A DNA stretch of 27,357 nt, from positions 1-27,357 of the forward strand of contig JADGJT010000153.1 in assembly GCA_027604005.1 (NCBI GenBank). Direction: 5' to 3'. Positions 1 through 10,962 of the stretch are shown piece by piece; positions within the stretch are counted from its first letter, which is position 1, and the number at the start of each line of letters is the position of its first letter. The position numbers and the translations under genes were made by a program. A model generated the notes under the pieces. It had not been told where the DNA came from. It saw only the letters and a program-made list of their open reading frames with translations, and ran no database searches. This stretch comes from Dinochytrium kinnereticum (Eukaryota > Chytridiomycota > Chytridiomycetes > Chytridiales > Chytridiaceae).

Positions 1-589
1 CCCCCCCCCCCCCCCCCCCCCCGCCAATACGACCACGAATGGGGTAACAATAAAAGATGAAGCTAATTAACTAAGAAAAAGAAAAAAAAGAAAAAAAGAG
101 GCAAGGTGCTGCCCTTACATACAAACACGGCCAAGACTGAAAGGGGTAGGATGACAAGATGGGCATACAAAGAGAAGGGGATGGGAGAAAATACACAAAC
201 ATCAGAAGTTGTAATTAAGATCATCAAGGATAAAGGGAGTCAAGATAAGATAGCGGCGAAGGTAACATAGCTGGTTAAAAAAAATCAAGGGGTAAAACAA
301 ATTTGGAAAAGATCATACAGGGGTCGAGGACAAGATCAAGAGCGCATACTTCCACGAACTAATACAATACCAAAAAAAAGAAAAGGCCAAAAATTAAGCA
401 AAAAACAGCCACGAATAAATCCCTCCCAAACGAAAGAGATGAAATCGGGGAGAAATAACTATGTACATGAGAAGAAAACAAGCAAGAACAGGATGCGACC
501 GCGATTCCAATAATATGTTGATCATAAAACAAAGCAATGGTATCTCAAAATCCCAAGCAAGAAGTCCCTTTCCCTAGCTATCCACATCA
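1..589. other. Gene-free 3' flank of the zinc-finger gene, beginning with poly-C
   Basis: The window opens with 22 consecutive C residues, followed by purine-rich, A-rich DNA on the plus strand. I found no convincing coding frame here. Read on the minus strand it is the pyrimidine-rich 3' flank of the zinc-finger gene that ends at 590. I see no tRNA-like or telomere-repeat structure. The homopolymer at the extreme edge may be a contig-end artefact. Confidence 0.6.
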
Positions 590-3500
590 TCACCTTGTCG
601 AAAAAGAAGGCTCGACCTCCTGATACTGCCGCTGCTGCTGTTGTCCACCCCCTAAACCGCCTTCCTCCCCAAACCCCCCAAACCCAGAAAACGCATACCC
701 AGCAGGCTGTACCTGACCCTGCTGTTGTGGATACGGTTGCGAAATCTGCTGAAAGGGCGGTAAAACCTGTCGGGCTGACGACTGTTGATGCATGTAACCT
801 TGCTGCGGCTGTTGCTGATACTGATTATGAATCTGAGAAGCGTTTGGCGGATTGTCTGCTTTACTCCTCTGTTGCTGCATTCTGGTAGTAAAGTCCATTC
901 CTCCACCTTGCGAGCCGGGGGTCAAACCGGGGAGATGAATGGTAGAAACAGCCGGTGACGCCAGAGGAGTGGATGTTGGACTTGGGTAGGGAAACACAGG
1001 AGCGCCAAGTTGACTTATTCCGGAGGCAGAGGGCGGACCAACGAGACCCCTGGGAGCGACAACCATGTTATTGGATGCTGGGACACTGGTGGATAGAAGA
1101 TTCGTTGCAGCTGACGAGTATTGGACCATATTTGAGGTGATTGAGGCTGGTGGTGCATGCGACAGTACGGTAGGGACGGATCCGATAGCCTGCGCGTCCA
1201 ATCCAGCCAGGACTGAGGATCCAGCGCGATTTTGCGGAAATTGAGGGACGGAGGGCGTGTTTGCAAACCGCTGCGGTTGGTAGCCCATGCCAAGAATCTC
1301 CTGAGGTATAATTGCTCGCGGCTGTTGTTGATTTTGCTGAGGAAAGGGGTTCTGCTGAGACGACACCTCCGACACGTTCCCGTAAGACTGACGAATCTGC
1401 TGCTGCTGTCCGTGCGCAGGAAAGGTGCTTTGAGGACCAAGCACGCCAGAATACTGCTGCGGTTGTGGAATAGAAAAAGAATGTCGATGCGACTGCGCCG
1501 TAAATGCGGCGGCAGGAGACAGCGCTTCACGCTCACTATCATCTGCATCCGCCACGTCATCGCCAGTGGAGTCAAGGCGTGGGTTATGCGATGCTGAGAC
1601 TGAAGTCGAGGGTTGATAGATGGGGACGGGGTGAACGACGTTGCCGGTGAGTGCTGCAGCGTAGATGTCGGCCATTGTGGCTGGGAGGAGCGTGCCGTCT
1701 GGAGCCATGATCTGGACGCAGTTTGGGCCCACCGTGTGGACTCTGACGTGCTTCTTGAGGATGTCGCTCCTGGATGGAAGAGCGTTAATCAGAGAAGGGA
1801 GACGCGTGGAGTCGCGCGTAGCGCAGTGCGCGTGTGGGTCGTGGGAAGAATGTCATCCGTTAAGCCAAGCAAGCACGCAATTCCTGTGCGACAGCTCAGC
1901 CGCTTGTGTAGCCAGAGCAAAGCTTATGTCATCCCACCGGGTCAACTGAACCAGCGGAACTTCTGGTGCATCAGAAGCCACTTGGCTCCAAACCCAGACA
2001 CAGACACACAAAACTAAAACTGTAAAGCTCAAATCCAAAAGTAAAAAAATACAGGAAAAGTAGAAAGGAACCAATGCAAAACTGATACTGTAGAAAACTA
2101 CCAAAACTAATGCCGCACTGGACCGTACCTGCTGAATCTCTTCCCACACGTAACAACTGGGCATGCGAATGCAAACGGCCGGCTATGCGTGCTCTTGTAA
2201 TGTCGCGACAGGTGAGAGCTCCTCCCAAACACCTTATCACATCCCTCAAAAGTGCAAGGGTAGCTACGTCGAGGCCGCGTACTAGATATTGCTGGCGCAT
2301 CACCTTTCGCCTTCTTGGCCTTCTTCCCGCCAGCAAGCGAGGCCATACCACCACAGTCCATCGAAGTGCCCCCACCCTCGCCAATCTGACTGTCGACCCC
2401 CACCACAACCCCTGGAGGAGGCTGCTGCGTCCGATGGAAGGGCGGCACTACCGTAGGTTTATACGCATGTTGTTGCTGCGATGGTACAACGCTGGAGTGC
2501 GGCGTCCCATAAGCATACGTAAAGTCCCCACCACCGCCTCCATGAGGGGCAAACGCCTGCTGTTGCTGATGCTGATGCTGCCCATGAAACACCTGCTGCT
2601 GAGTCTGATGCTGCTGCTCCGCGTTCTGGAATGGCAAATTCGACATCAAAGGTGACGAAGATGACCCTGCCGACGCGTGTCCCGAAACGCCCGAGGACGA
2701 GCACGACGATCCGCCTCCACCGAATCCCCCAAAACCTCCCACAGAGCCTCTCGACAATCTTCGCTCCAAGAACGCGACGGTTGCAGCAGCATTAGGGTCG
2801 CTTGCAGAGGTGGGAGACGTGGGTGTTGAGATGGAAGACGGGACGGATGGGAATCTCAGTGGTTGCTGCTGGTGCTGCTGAGAAGCGTGGTAGAATGACG
2901 AGGTGGTTGTAGCGGTCGCAGTGGAAAGGGACGAAGAGGAAGCTGTAGAGGCGCGGCGAGGTTGAAACGATGCGTAGTGCTGCTGATGTTGCTGTGATGT
3001 GAGATCAGGAGGGGTAGGAGCACCGTAGATTCCACCTCCCGACCCAGCCGTCCTGACGGTCAAAAAATCCTGAGCAGATGAGCTGGTCGAAGCAGTGGAG
3101 GACAGAGCAAATGAACCTGGCATTCTTCCTCCCCCTGGAAACGCCGCGCCAGGTCCTGGCATTCCCGACGTCCCTCCAGCACCGCCATTCGGCTCCAACT
3201 CATCGGTCCCATTTGCATCTCTTCCTGCCGCGGCAACGGTCGACATCCAGTCATGATTAAATAACGGTAACGGTGGATGAGACCTCGCGGCCGAGTCGAC
3301 TGAAGATGTTAGCGTGTGTACTGATGGAGAAGAGAAGGATGACTGAGATTCCAGGAGCCGCTGTTGCTGCTCCTGCTGCGCACGGTATTGCTGCTCTTGT
3401 TGAGGATGGTAGACTGAGAGTTTGGCATCATAGGAAGTGTTGCCGAGAAACAAGGAGGCAGGGGAGGGCGAAGGGCGTGTGGCAGTGGTGAGAGGGTCGT

Positions 3501-3733
3501 TGAAAGTGGGATCGAATTCTTGATGGAGAGGGCCACCATGGTGAATGGGAGGCATGGAATCAGATGTAGACTGCTGCTGGCTCTGTGAATGCTGTTGTTG
3601 GTGGGCGGTTGCTGTTGCGTGATACTGATACTGCGACGCACCGGAAGATAATAACATAGGTCCGTTCTGCGACCCTAAAGACGGCAAAGCATTCCCATGA
3701 TTCTGCTGTTGAGTGTGCTGTTGCCGATTCTGA

Positions 3734-3765
<32 letters not shown>

Positions 3766-4245
3766 AAACCCATCACCACCTTCCAGCTGCAATCCCATCC
3801 CAACAGACCCCGTCCCAAACCGTCCCCCCTGGAAACCCGCCGTCGGATCGACCAAAGACCCCATCCTCTCCATCTGCTGTTGCGAGGTCGACGAGAACGC
3901 CTCCGCGCGTTCCGGAGACAAGGTGGAGACATGTTGGTAGTGCCGATTGTGGCTCCTCAAATCTGAAGGCGAGACGTCGGTCAAGGCAACCTCGTCGGGT
4001 GGAAACTGGGTGCGGGAAAAGGACGTTGGATGGGATAGTTGGGTAAACGACGTGGACGGGGTGGGCGTCTGGGATGGGTTTGAAGGGGCTGGCGCAGTTG
4101 TGAGTGGGTGATGGTGCTGGTGCAACGAAAGCCCACCTCCTTCCCCGGAATCTAAGGCATGCATCGCATTTGCGGGTGAGGTCCGGTTGGAGGATGGAGA
4201 CGGTCTGCCGTAGAGGTGCGGCGATGGACCGGAGGGTCCCTGCAT
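590..4245 (-). CDS. Gln-rich C2H2 zinc-finger transcription factor
   Basis: Two exons, complement(590..1769, 2129..4245), give 1098 aa. The first in-frame ATG of the long 5' exon is at 4245; the frame stays open further upstream, so an extra 5' exon cannot be excluded. Two adjacent C2H2 fingers lie at about residues 664-717. Finger 1 is CX4CX12HX4H (CTFEGC ... HYKSTH). Finger 2 is CX4CX12HX3H (CPVVTC ... HVRVH) and exists only after splicing the intron at 1770-2128. The fingers are preceded by Arg/Lys-rich sequence (PRRSYPC), possibly a nuclear localisation signal. The rest is low complexity, rich in Q, S, P, G and H, with a pure Gln run, as in fungal activation domains. It is probably a nuclear sequence-specific DNA-binding regulator; its targets cannot be read from the sequence. 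I do not recognise a specific orthologue. Confidence 0.85.
1770..2128 (-). other. 359-nt intron inside zinc finger 2
   Basis: The donor is CAG|GTACGG at 2128. The acceptor is ATCCAG|GAGCGAC at 1769, preceded by a branch-like CTGATTAAC. Joining the exons gives FSR-SDILKKH, which restores a perfect CX4CX12HX3H finger in the same frame as the downstream 390-codon stretch. Without splicing, the protein ends 8 codons after the junction, at GPVRH then stop. This is several times longer than most introns in the window. Confidence 0.85.
3739..3765 (-). repeat. CAG/CTG trinucleotide tract coding poly-Gln
   Basis: This is a near-perfect run of CTG/GCT triplets on the plus strand, read as CAG/CAA codons of the zinc-finger gene. 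It gives about nine consecutive glutamines. Several shorter Gln-coding tracts occur elsewhere in the same gene. Confidence 0.8.
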
Positions 4246-5050
4246 GCGGAAGTTGCGTCGACTCTTATTACCAAGGGGATACTTCAAGCGATTGATACTG
4301 TTCCTGTCTCTGTTCACCCAGCGCGGTGCAGCACAGGCCAAACGGCTTTCCGTCTCTTTCTTAAACTACCAGCTGTTCTTTGAGGGCAGTCGGTCGCTGC
4401 AGTGTGGGTTGTGGTGCCCACCTGACGCGGCTGGTGGATGCGGTTGAAGGTGTTGTTGGGGGGATGCCTGCAAAGGCTCAGTTGGTCTTGTCTTCAATGA
4501 ACTGAATTCACCCTCCTCTCCCACAGAATAAAAATTTTCATGAGGTGTGCAAGACCGAGAAAGATGCGATCTCCACTCAATGGACGCCCTTTGATGTGCC
4601 TGATCCCCATCCCTTCTCGGCTGCTGCCCACTGCTGCTGCTGATTATTCTGGTCGGAAGGGACATCGGACAATGGGCATCAACTGCCCTATCTCTTCGTT
4701 GCCCAGGGATGCCATCTCAACACCCCCGTTTCTTGCATGCACCTGTTCGCTCTAACAAATCGGTCAATTATTCTTCCTGAAACAGCGTCGTCGCTCACGG
4801 CTGCTGCCACTGCGACCGCTCAAAGCTTCTGTGTCTACCAGGAGGTACTTTTCCTTCCCTTGTGGGTTGAGCGGCCTGCTTGTGCCAACTGTTGCTGGGT
4901 TTGAAACTTGTGTATCACCGTGTCCGAGAGCCTGTATAACATGCCATGCACAGCATTGGCAAATATAAACACACCTTCAGTACGGTATACTGGTGAATTC
5001 CAAATCGCTCTTGCTTGCGCCTAACATTTCTTTCCGATGCGACTGTGAAG
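4246..5050. other. Upstream region of the zinc-finger gene, no supported gene
   Basis: About 800 bp lie between the zinc-finger start codon and the small tetraspanin-like unit. A 99-codon minus-strand frame at 4366-4665 (Ser/His/Arg-rich, no recognisable domain) could be 5' leader or an upstream exon, but I see no splice pair that joins it convincingly. An AT-rich patch near 4965-4975 (AAATATAAAC) is a possible core-promoter element. Otherwise I see nothing in this stretch. Confidence 0.4.
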
Positions 5051-5440
5051 TCAGGTATACGTTTGAAAGGGCCGGGAAGCTTTAAGATGCGAAGATACCA
5101 TTAGCGCCCATTGGACGGACGCGGCGATGACGATAACCACTGCCATGAAGAAAATTGGCCCATAGTAGAACGTCCATGAATACCTTGCTTTCTCGTACCA
5201 GCATCCCTAATATTCTAGTTTAGTAAAGGGCCAGTTTGAACTCTCTGGCAGTTTGGAAGAAACAGGAGCTTCCTTACATCCGTTTCAAAGAATCCAACAA
5301 TGTTCATTAACACAGGTGGACAACTTGTGCAACGGACCAATAAATCCTCCTTAATCAGCCCAATAAACAAATATCAACAATCACACACGCGACTGGGAGA
5401 ATCCTGCTTTTTCGACTGTCTCGCATGAAGGAGATATCAT
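5051..5440 (-). pseudogene. Small tetraspanin-like fragment (C-terminal loop plus TM4)
   Basis: Three minus-strand exons splice in frame: complement(5051..5206, 5278..5349, 5387..5440), 93 aa from the ATG at 5440. The introns are 71 nt and 37 nt. The deduced chain has Cys-rich sequence (RCTSCPP), then GCWYEKARYSW, then one long hydrophobic segment (FFMAVVIVIAASVQWALM) and a short basic tail. A GC..K...W stretch followed by a final TM that contains Gln is how tetraspanins end: the last part of the large extracellular loop plus TM4. The first three TM segments are absent, because the next gene's stop codon at 5539 lies only 98 bp upstream. It is either a truncated relic or a tiny membrane-protein gene. 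The family assignment rests on remembered pattern only. Confidence 0.35.
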
Positions 5441-5538
5441 TAGAGTATTATTCACTGTTCTATTGCTACTATACGCGGTTGGGTATGTCTATTTCTTTTA
5501 CAGGGTTAGATATTTGCTTTCACAAATAATACAAGTGT

Positions 5539-7601
5539 CTAGGCTTTCTCAATCGCTTTTTCCTTCCCCAAGGCTTCTAGTGGGGCAAGTGCCGAGGTTT
5601 TGATCAAGAACTCCTCCGAATTCATTAAAACCGCGTACCGGTACAACGGATCCCACTCCATCATTCTCCGTTGTGATGCCTCATCTTTTCCAAGAATCGC
5701 GGAGGTCACTCCCAACAAGAACAATACGGAGGATACGACAAAAAAGGTAATGAGGATAAGCACAAGAATTGCATCAAATGCGATGGCATCTCGTGGATCA
5801 ACCATGGACACCGTGATCTTCTCAGTCTTAACGAACCGATCCATCTCTATTGGTGATGCTGAAATCGTGGAATCCGGACTCCCCAAAACGAAATCAAGTT
5901 GAAACATCGTAGCCGCCCACGCCAACCCCATCGTCCCCAAGGATCGTGCCATCAGAACCTCGGCATCGAAAACCTCATGACGAAACTGAGATCGCGACAT
6001 CATGTTCGGGAACGTGCTGTCCGTTCTCCATATCTCTCCAATAGCTATTATGCTTTCTGGTGTAAATCCTGCCCAGATTGGAATATGAATTGGGGAAGGT
6101 GTGCAGCCTTTTTCATCCGTCACGTGACCGTCGGAGACCTGAACCCTACATAGGTCGACACGTTGATAGCATCTGCCTCTCCAGAAATCCATCGATGAGG
6201 CACCGCGGAACATTCGAAAAGGGGATTTATGAGTGACAGTGGGGTCAGGTTTGGGTACAATGGTCCCGCCACCTTGATCTTTCCAGGTTGTTATGTTTGA
6301 TAGCGGGATGGATCCAGTGTAATCGTAGGTCAGCTTGAAGTTAGTGAGATTGATCCTGCCAAAAATGTTTCCGGCTTCGTCAACTCTATTCGTCTTCCAG
6401 GCCAGCTCAGAGTCTACGATAACAAGGTTTGTAAATGGGAGAAGATCTAGCTTGCTGAATTTAACCGCTCTTGAGTCGTAAAGAGGGTCATCAAAAGGAA
6501 GGTAGTCGATAATAGGGAACTTTGGGTCAATGGTATTCCACCTATAGGATGCTGATTGGCAAGTAGTCTTATCTACCAAGCATTCTACGTCATATGTCGA
6601 GTGGGGGAAAAGCTGGCCGGAGCATACCCTACCATCTAGAAGAAAGCTCATGGCTGTGAGATTCCGGTTTTGTCCTTTGATAATCTTAAAGCCAGCACCC
6701 TAATTAAATAGATGAGCCATAAGCCACAAGCAGGAAAACAACAATAGTAATAAAGAAAAAAGAAGATGTACATAAAGTTACAATAACAATAAAAAAAAAA
6801 GTTGGATATGAATGTTAAAATAACAATGGTAAAAATAATTGTACATAAATGTTAAGCAAAAAAGAACGAATTAGTAAGAGAATTCGTTACCTGAAGGAGA
6901 GGGGCGCCTTTTTGATCCCCCATCCCCAGTACCTGATACAACCCAGCTCTGACCAAAGCAGTAAAATTGAGGCTTTGGACCTCAAGAACCACCGAAGTCT
7001 TTTGCATTGCGCGAACGGAATGAATGCTGATTTGGGCAGCGCCAGAGAGAAGGCTCACAAGCGCCCATAAAACCACGGGTCCTATCAAGCTTGCCAGAAA
7101 TCTATAGTAGGAGTTAGCGGCCTAATTATTGAAATTTGGATCACCCACTTTGGAGTTTTAAGGTGAGCTCGGGAGGCGGCCACAGATCCATAGAATGTGG
7201 CATACACTGCGTTTCCCGATCCCACCCCATTTGTAAAGCTTAGCCCTAAAACAGATTGAGAAAATGTCAGATTTGAGGTTTTTGAGAAGGCAACCAACAT
7301 GCTGTTTCTTCCGACTCCTGATTCGTATCATATTTTGGGCTCCAAATGTACCTAAACCCATAGAAGAATAGGCCAAGAATCGTACCCTGACATAATATGT
7401 TAAACCAACACCATCCTATAGATCTATAGATGTACTCAGGGAACTCACCGAAATAAGGGTAAAAAGTAGAGACAACGTCCCCTCTGTCAACCCACTCTGC
7501 GGAAAGACGAACCAGACAGACTTGATGGGCAATGAGAACCAATTCTCAATGGCAAATGAAGGAGCTCTTGCGTCCGTCACATTCCAGAGAAGTCGATTCA
7601 T
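5539..7601 (-). CDS. Three-TM membrane protein, unrecognised family (paralogue A)
   Basis: Five exons, complement(5539..6699, 6891..7101, 7149..7245, 7299..7386, 7449..7601), give 569 aa. I do not recognise the family. Predicted TM1 is at about residues 41-61 and is followed by YIWSPKY. TM2 is at about 113-135. A large Cys-containing region with N-glycosylation sequons follows, with the motif CSGQLFP near its start. TM3 is at about 492-519, followed by a cytosolic tail starting QRR...WDPLYRYAV. Exon boundaries were set by alignment with the divergent neighbour at 8218-10752, which shares all these motifs. Two introns match the neighbour in position and phase, including the one at codon 113. 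The start ATG at 7601 lines up with the neighbour's start. It is probably an integral membrane protein with one large extracytoplasmic domain. Its function is unknown. Confidence 0.75.
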
Positions 7602-8217
7602 GTTGTTGCCAAATTCAGGCTGTCAATTGGCAACTCTATATTGCGGCGATCTTTCACGGAGCTTGTGAGGCTCCAATCATCCCGTCACTTGGAATTGCAG
7701 AAATCTTTGAATCCGCGTGGCCCTTCGCACTCCAGCGAAGACGGGGCAGCGTAATTTCCCTTCGATCAATCGACGGCAGGGATGATGCCAACCTTGTTTG
7801 CTGTTCCGTTGTCATGGCCACTCTTTTCGCTTGGTTTAGGAATTTAAAAAATAACAAGGAACATCGAAGGATAACTATTCATTTTATGTCCCTCTGAGAC
7901 TATGGCTCGCAAGGAATGTGGGGGAAAGATCGTTTGAAGTGCTTCCTTAGTGTGAGGATTCAACCTGTGCTATCTTTTCACCAAGTTGGCAATGCTCCAT
8001 CTACCGGTGAAAATGTGTATCTTAGCCTCTAAAGCATCTCGCAATAGAAGGATGCGGAGTGCAAAGAGAGAATGTTCAAGGCAGGGGTTGGGCTATTTTA
8101 TTTTGGAAGACGTTGACGTTTTCTTCGGGAGGATTTGAAAGATGTTGCAAACAGTTTTTGACAATCTGACAAGGAAGAAGTGTCTTCACACATCTTCACG
8201 CGGATACACGGCTGGTC
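7602..8217. promoter_or_regulatory. Shared divergent promoter region of the paralogue pair
   Basis: These 616 bp lie between the start codons of two head-to-head paralogues, so the interval should hold both 5' leaders and promoters. Several short frames occur on both strands, but none shows family similarity or splice support. I could not point to a convincing TATA element or an inverted symmetry that would mark it as a duplicated promoter. Confidence 0.45.
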
Positions 8218-10752
8218 ATGTCGTTCACGTTCTTCAACCAGACGAAATGCATGGTTCCATCTATCTGCTTCGAGCCATGGCCTTTGATCAACATCAAATC
8301 GTACTGGATCATCTTCAGTCGAGCAAATGTTCCTGAAGGTGCCATCTCGCTGGTCATCACCGCCATAGCCATGATCTCAATCGGCCTGTGGCTGTTCATC
8401 CAAAGCCATATATGGACTCCGAGATATCAACCGTTAACTGTGAAAGAGGAGTTAACCTGGTGAGTCAGATTTTTTGCATGTAATGCCTCGTAACTTGACA
8501 CATGTTTGGCAGGTTAAGGGTCTCAAACGGATACGCTAATGGGAACATACTGACCTCATCCATTCATGCAATCTACTTTGCTGCTCGTCGAGACTTGAGG
8601 ATTGGAAGGTATGCTTGGCCTAATCTCGTCCGAAGCGACTGCACCGTTACCTAACTTCAAACCATAAGGCTGATTAGGGTCATTCTTGTTCCTTTCTCGG
8701 TATGGACCTTCATATCTATTATTTCTGGGCTCTCTCAGTTCAGCCTTCACAGCGTTGTCGCCGACCAACTTCAATCAAATGTGATCAGTTTATCGGCCCT
8801 TAACCTGACGGCAGTGGCGGGCTCACCATCTTACAGAAGACCGTTCGATCGGCTACTTGTCAATACTTATGCTACCTTGGAATTCAACAGTTCAGTGACG
8901 TCGGATACGGAAGTTTATATCCCTGTACCTTTGTTTCTGGTGAGCTATATTTCCAATGTCCACTCTCAAGCCATCGCCGTATTTTGAAGCATATAGACTA
9001 GTCTAACAAATAATCCTTCACATGTTGTTTTAGGATACAGGAAATAAGATCCTTACAATGATCCCGCAAAATATGAGTGATCAGGCCTTTCAAACGACGG
9101 GTAAATTGACATCTGATTCTAAGGTAAGAGCCAACTTCCAATAAACTATTCATAAGGCTTGACAGAAACCCGAGGAGAAGCTCTTTCTATGTTCTGGACA
9201 GCTTTTCCCATTAAGTGATGCCTACAAGACGAAATGTTTTGTTGATGTCACCAAGTGCCGTTCTGGATATGCTTCTAAAGGAGAAAAAACGGGAACTGAA
9301 CTTGTAACGCCATTCCCTCCCAACCCTCCAGTTGAGCCTTCTCCGGGAAGGGACGTGAGCGACACGTGGAGTGGTCATTCAATGGTTGAGACTAGTAATA
9401 TTGCGTTATTTATTTATGGTATTGGGGACACAATAACAATGGATCCCCTGAAGAGATACTGGGACGAAATAGAAATTGTTCAAGGATCGAAAACCAAGGA
9501 GAGACGAGGATTGAACTGCGCACCAGAATCCGTAATGCGCAACTCGACCTCCAAACCACTAACTCGAATGCGCGAGATGGGGAAGATGGGCTCAAATACT
9601 GGACAACCACGAATCAAAAGCTTAGCAAAGGAACGCAGACAATTCCCTGGTACCAAAAAGAACAAAACCTACACTCTACTATCGGATTTCAAGATACAAT
9701 ACGATGTTGTGACTTTCTCCGACGCCGGATTAACAGATACGCTCCCAACTTTTCCGGCTTTTGATGAAGCAACCCCTATAGCGGCAACACGAGCGCAGGC
9801 ACCTCTCGTAATCTACTATGGTAGCTATTCTGCGGTCCAAGACTTTATGTCATGCTACCACCAAATTCTAGTCTGCGACGCAACCATTGAAAACGGCCTG
9901 GTTCAAAACACCTCCGCCTGCGTTCCCGCCCCCTTCTTCTGTGAGAATGGCCCCGAAATTAACTGTGACAAAGCCATGGGGATCGGTGCCCTTTTCCGTA
10001 CCGACACTTCACTAGCCTCTGCCGTTCAAGGGACGACAGATCGGTTTGGAGAACCGTCGGCGAGCATCGAGGACTTTTACATTGATCCGGACTTTTACGC
10101 ATCTGGTGATGAACCAGTCAATTTGATCCTTAGCAATGCGTCAATCATCGCGTCGAAGAAGTTTGAGAGGGCTTTGGGTCTCCTTCATATGGCTTGGATG
10201 CTATCAAGCATATCAATTCGCTATGATCCACAATCAGCCGGGGAGCAGGCTGTCGAATATCTTCGAATGAGCTTAAAGTCTTTTCAACCACCCGTGGAAA
10301 ACGCAACTCTTTTGGCGGAAGTGGAGAAGAAGATTTTTCAGGAGGCATATCTCGATGAATCTCGTTACCTCCACAACTTCACGATGAAGGTGCTCTACAG
10401 GAATCCTGTGGCAGCGACGGCGGTGGACATTTTTTTGGTTTCGCTTGTATCTTTAGTGTTCATCGTCTCCGTCTTAAGCTCTGCTATCATTGCGGTTTTA
10501 AATCGCTCAGAAAAGTTTATTCAGAGCGTGAAGCAAAGGAGGTTGCTATGGGATCCTGTTGAAAAGTACCGTGTTGCGAAGATTATTAAGTCTCAAAGCG
10601 ACACAACCATGGTCGATGGTGATGTGAAGACAGAAGAAAATTTACTGGCCAATGTCCCTCAGAAAGAGTCAATCTCTGCCGGGCGCCTTCCTCCCATAGA
10701 CCCTAGCACGCTACAGCTTAGAAAGTCTTCCAAAAAGATAGTGCCAGTATGA
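8218..10752 (+). CDS. Three-TM membrane protein, unrecognised family (paralogue B)
   Basis: Five exons, 8218..8459, 8513..8608, 8669..8939, 9034..9123 and 9166..10752, give 761 aa. This is the divergent paralogue of the gene at 5539-7601. Shared marks are the N-terminal segment before TM1, IWTPRY after TM1, TM2 at about residues 113-135, CSGQLFP near residue 240, a CY.....C......G pattern with RTDTS/RTDST, TM3 at about 654-678, and a tail beginning KQRRLLWDPVEKYR. It is about 190 residues longer than A. Much of the excess is a Lys/Arg/Met-rich stretch at about 9480-9665 and a longer C-terminal tail. It has one intron (9124-9165) that A lacks. It ends 210 bp before the chitin synthase start on the same strand. 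The function is unknown; a surface or wall-associated role is only a guess from the neighbour and topology. Confidence 0.75.
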
Positions 10753-10962
10753 ACAAAATATGTTTTTATTCTGGGACTATCTCCCTATCATGTATCAATG
10801 GTAACGAAATATTAGAATAAGCGAGCTTCTCTGCATGGGATTCCTCCAGCCAAAGCTGGCGCCAAAAACAATTCAAAGCCCGAAAATTCATGGTCCGAAA
10901 ACAAGCTCCAGACTTGGTATGCCATTCTCAGCCGACCAAAAAAAAACTTGAATGCAGCAAAG

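Noticed and set aside
595..888. Plus-strand small frames near the left end
   Set aside because: They are shadows of the C-terminal Gln/Gly-rich exon on the minus strand, with no start context or domain support.
1015..1597. Overlapping 186- and 121-codon frames on both strands inside the zinc-finger gene
   Set aside because: They are by-products of CAG/CTG-biased low-complexity sequence. Only the Gln-rich frame joins the zinc finger by splicing.
7532..7897. 121-codon plus-strand frame overlapping the start of paralogue A
   Set aside because: It is antisense to exon 1 of a gene supported by paralogy and shows no recognisable feature.
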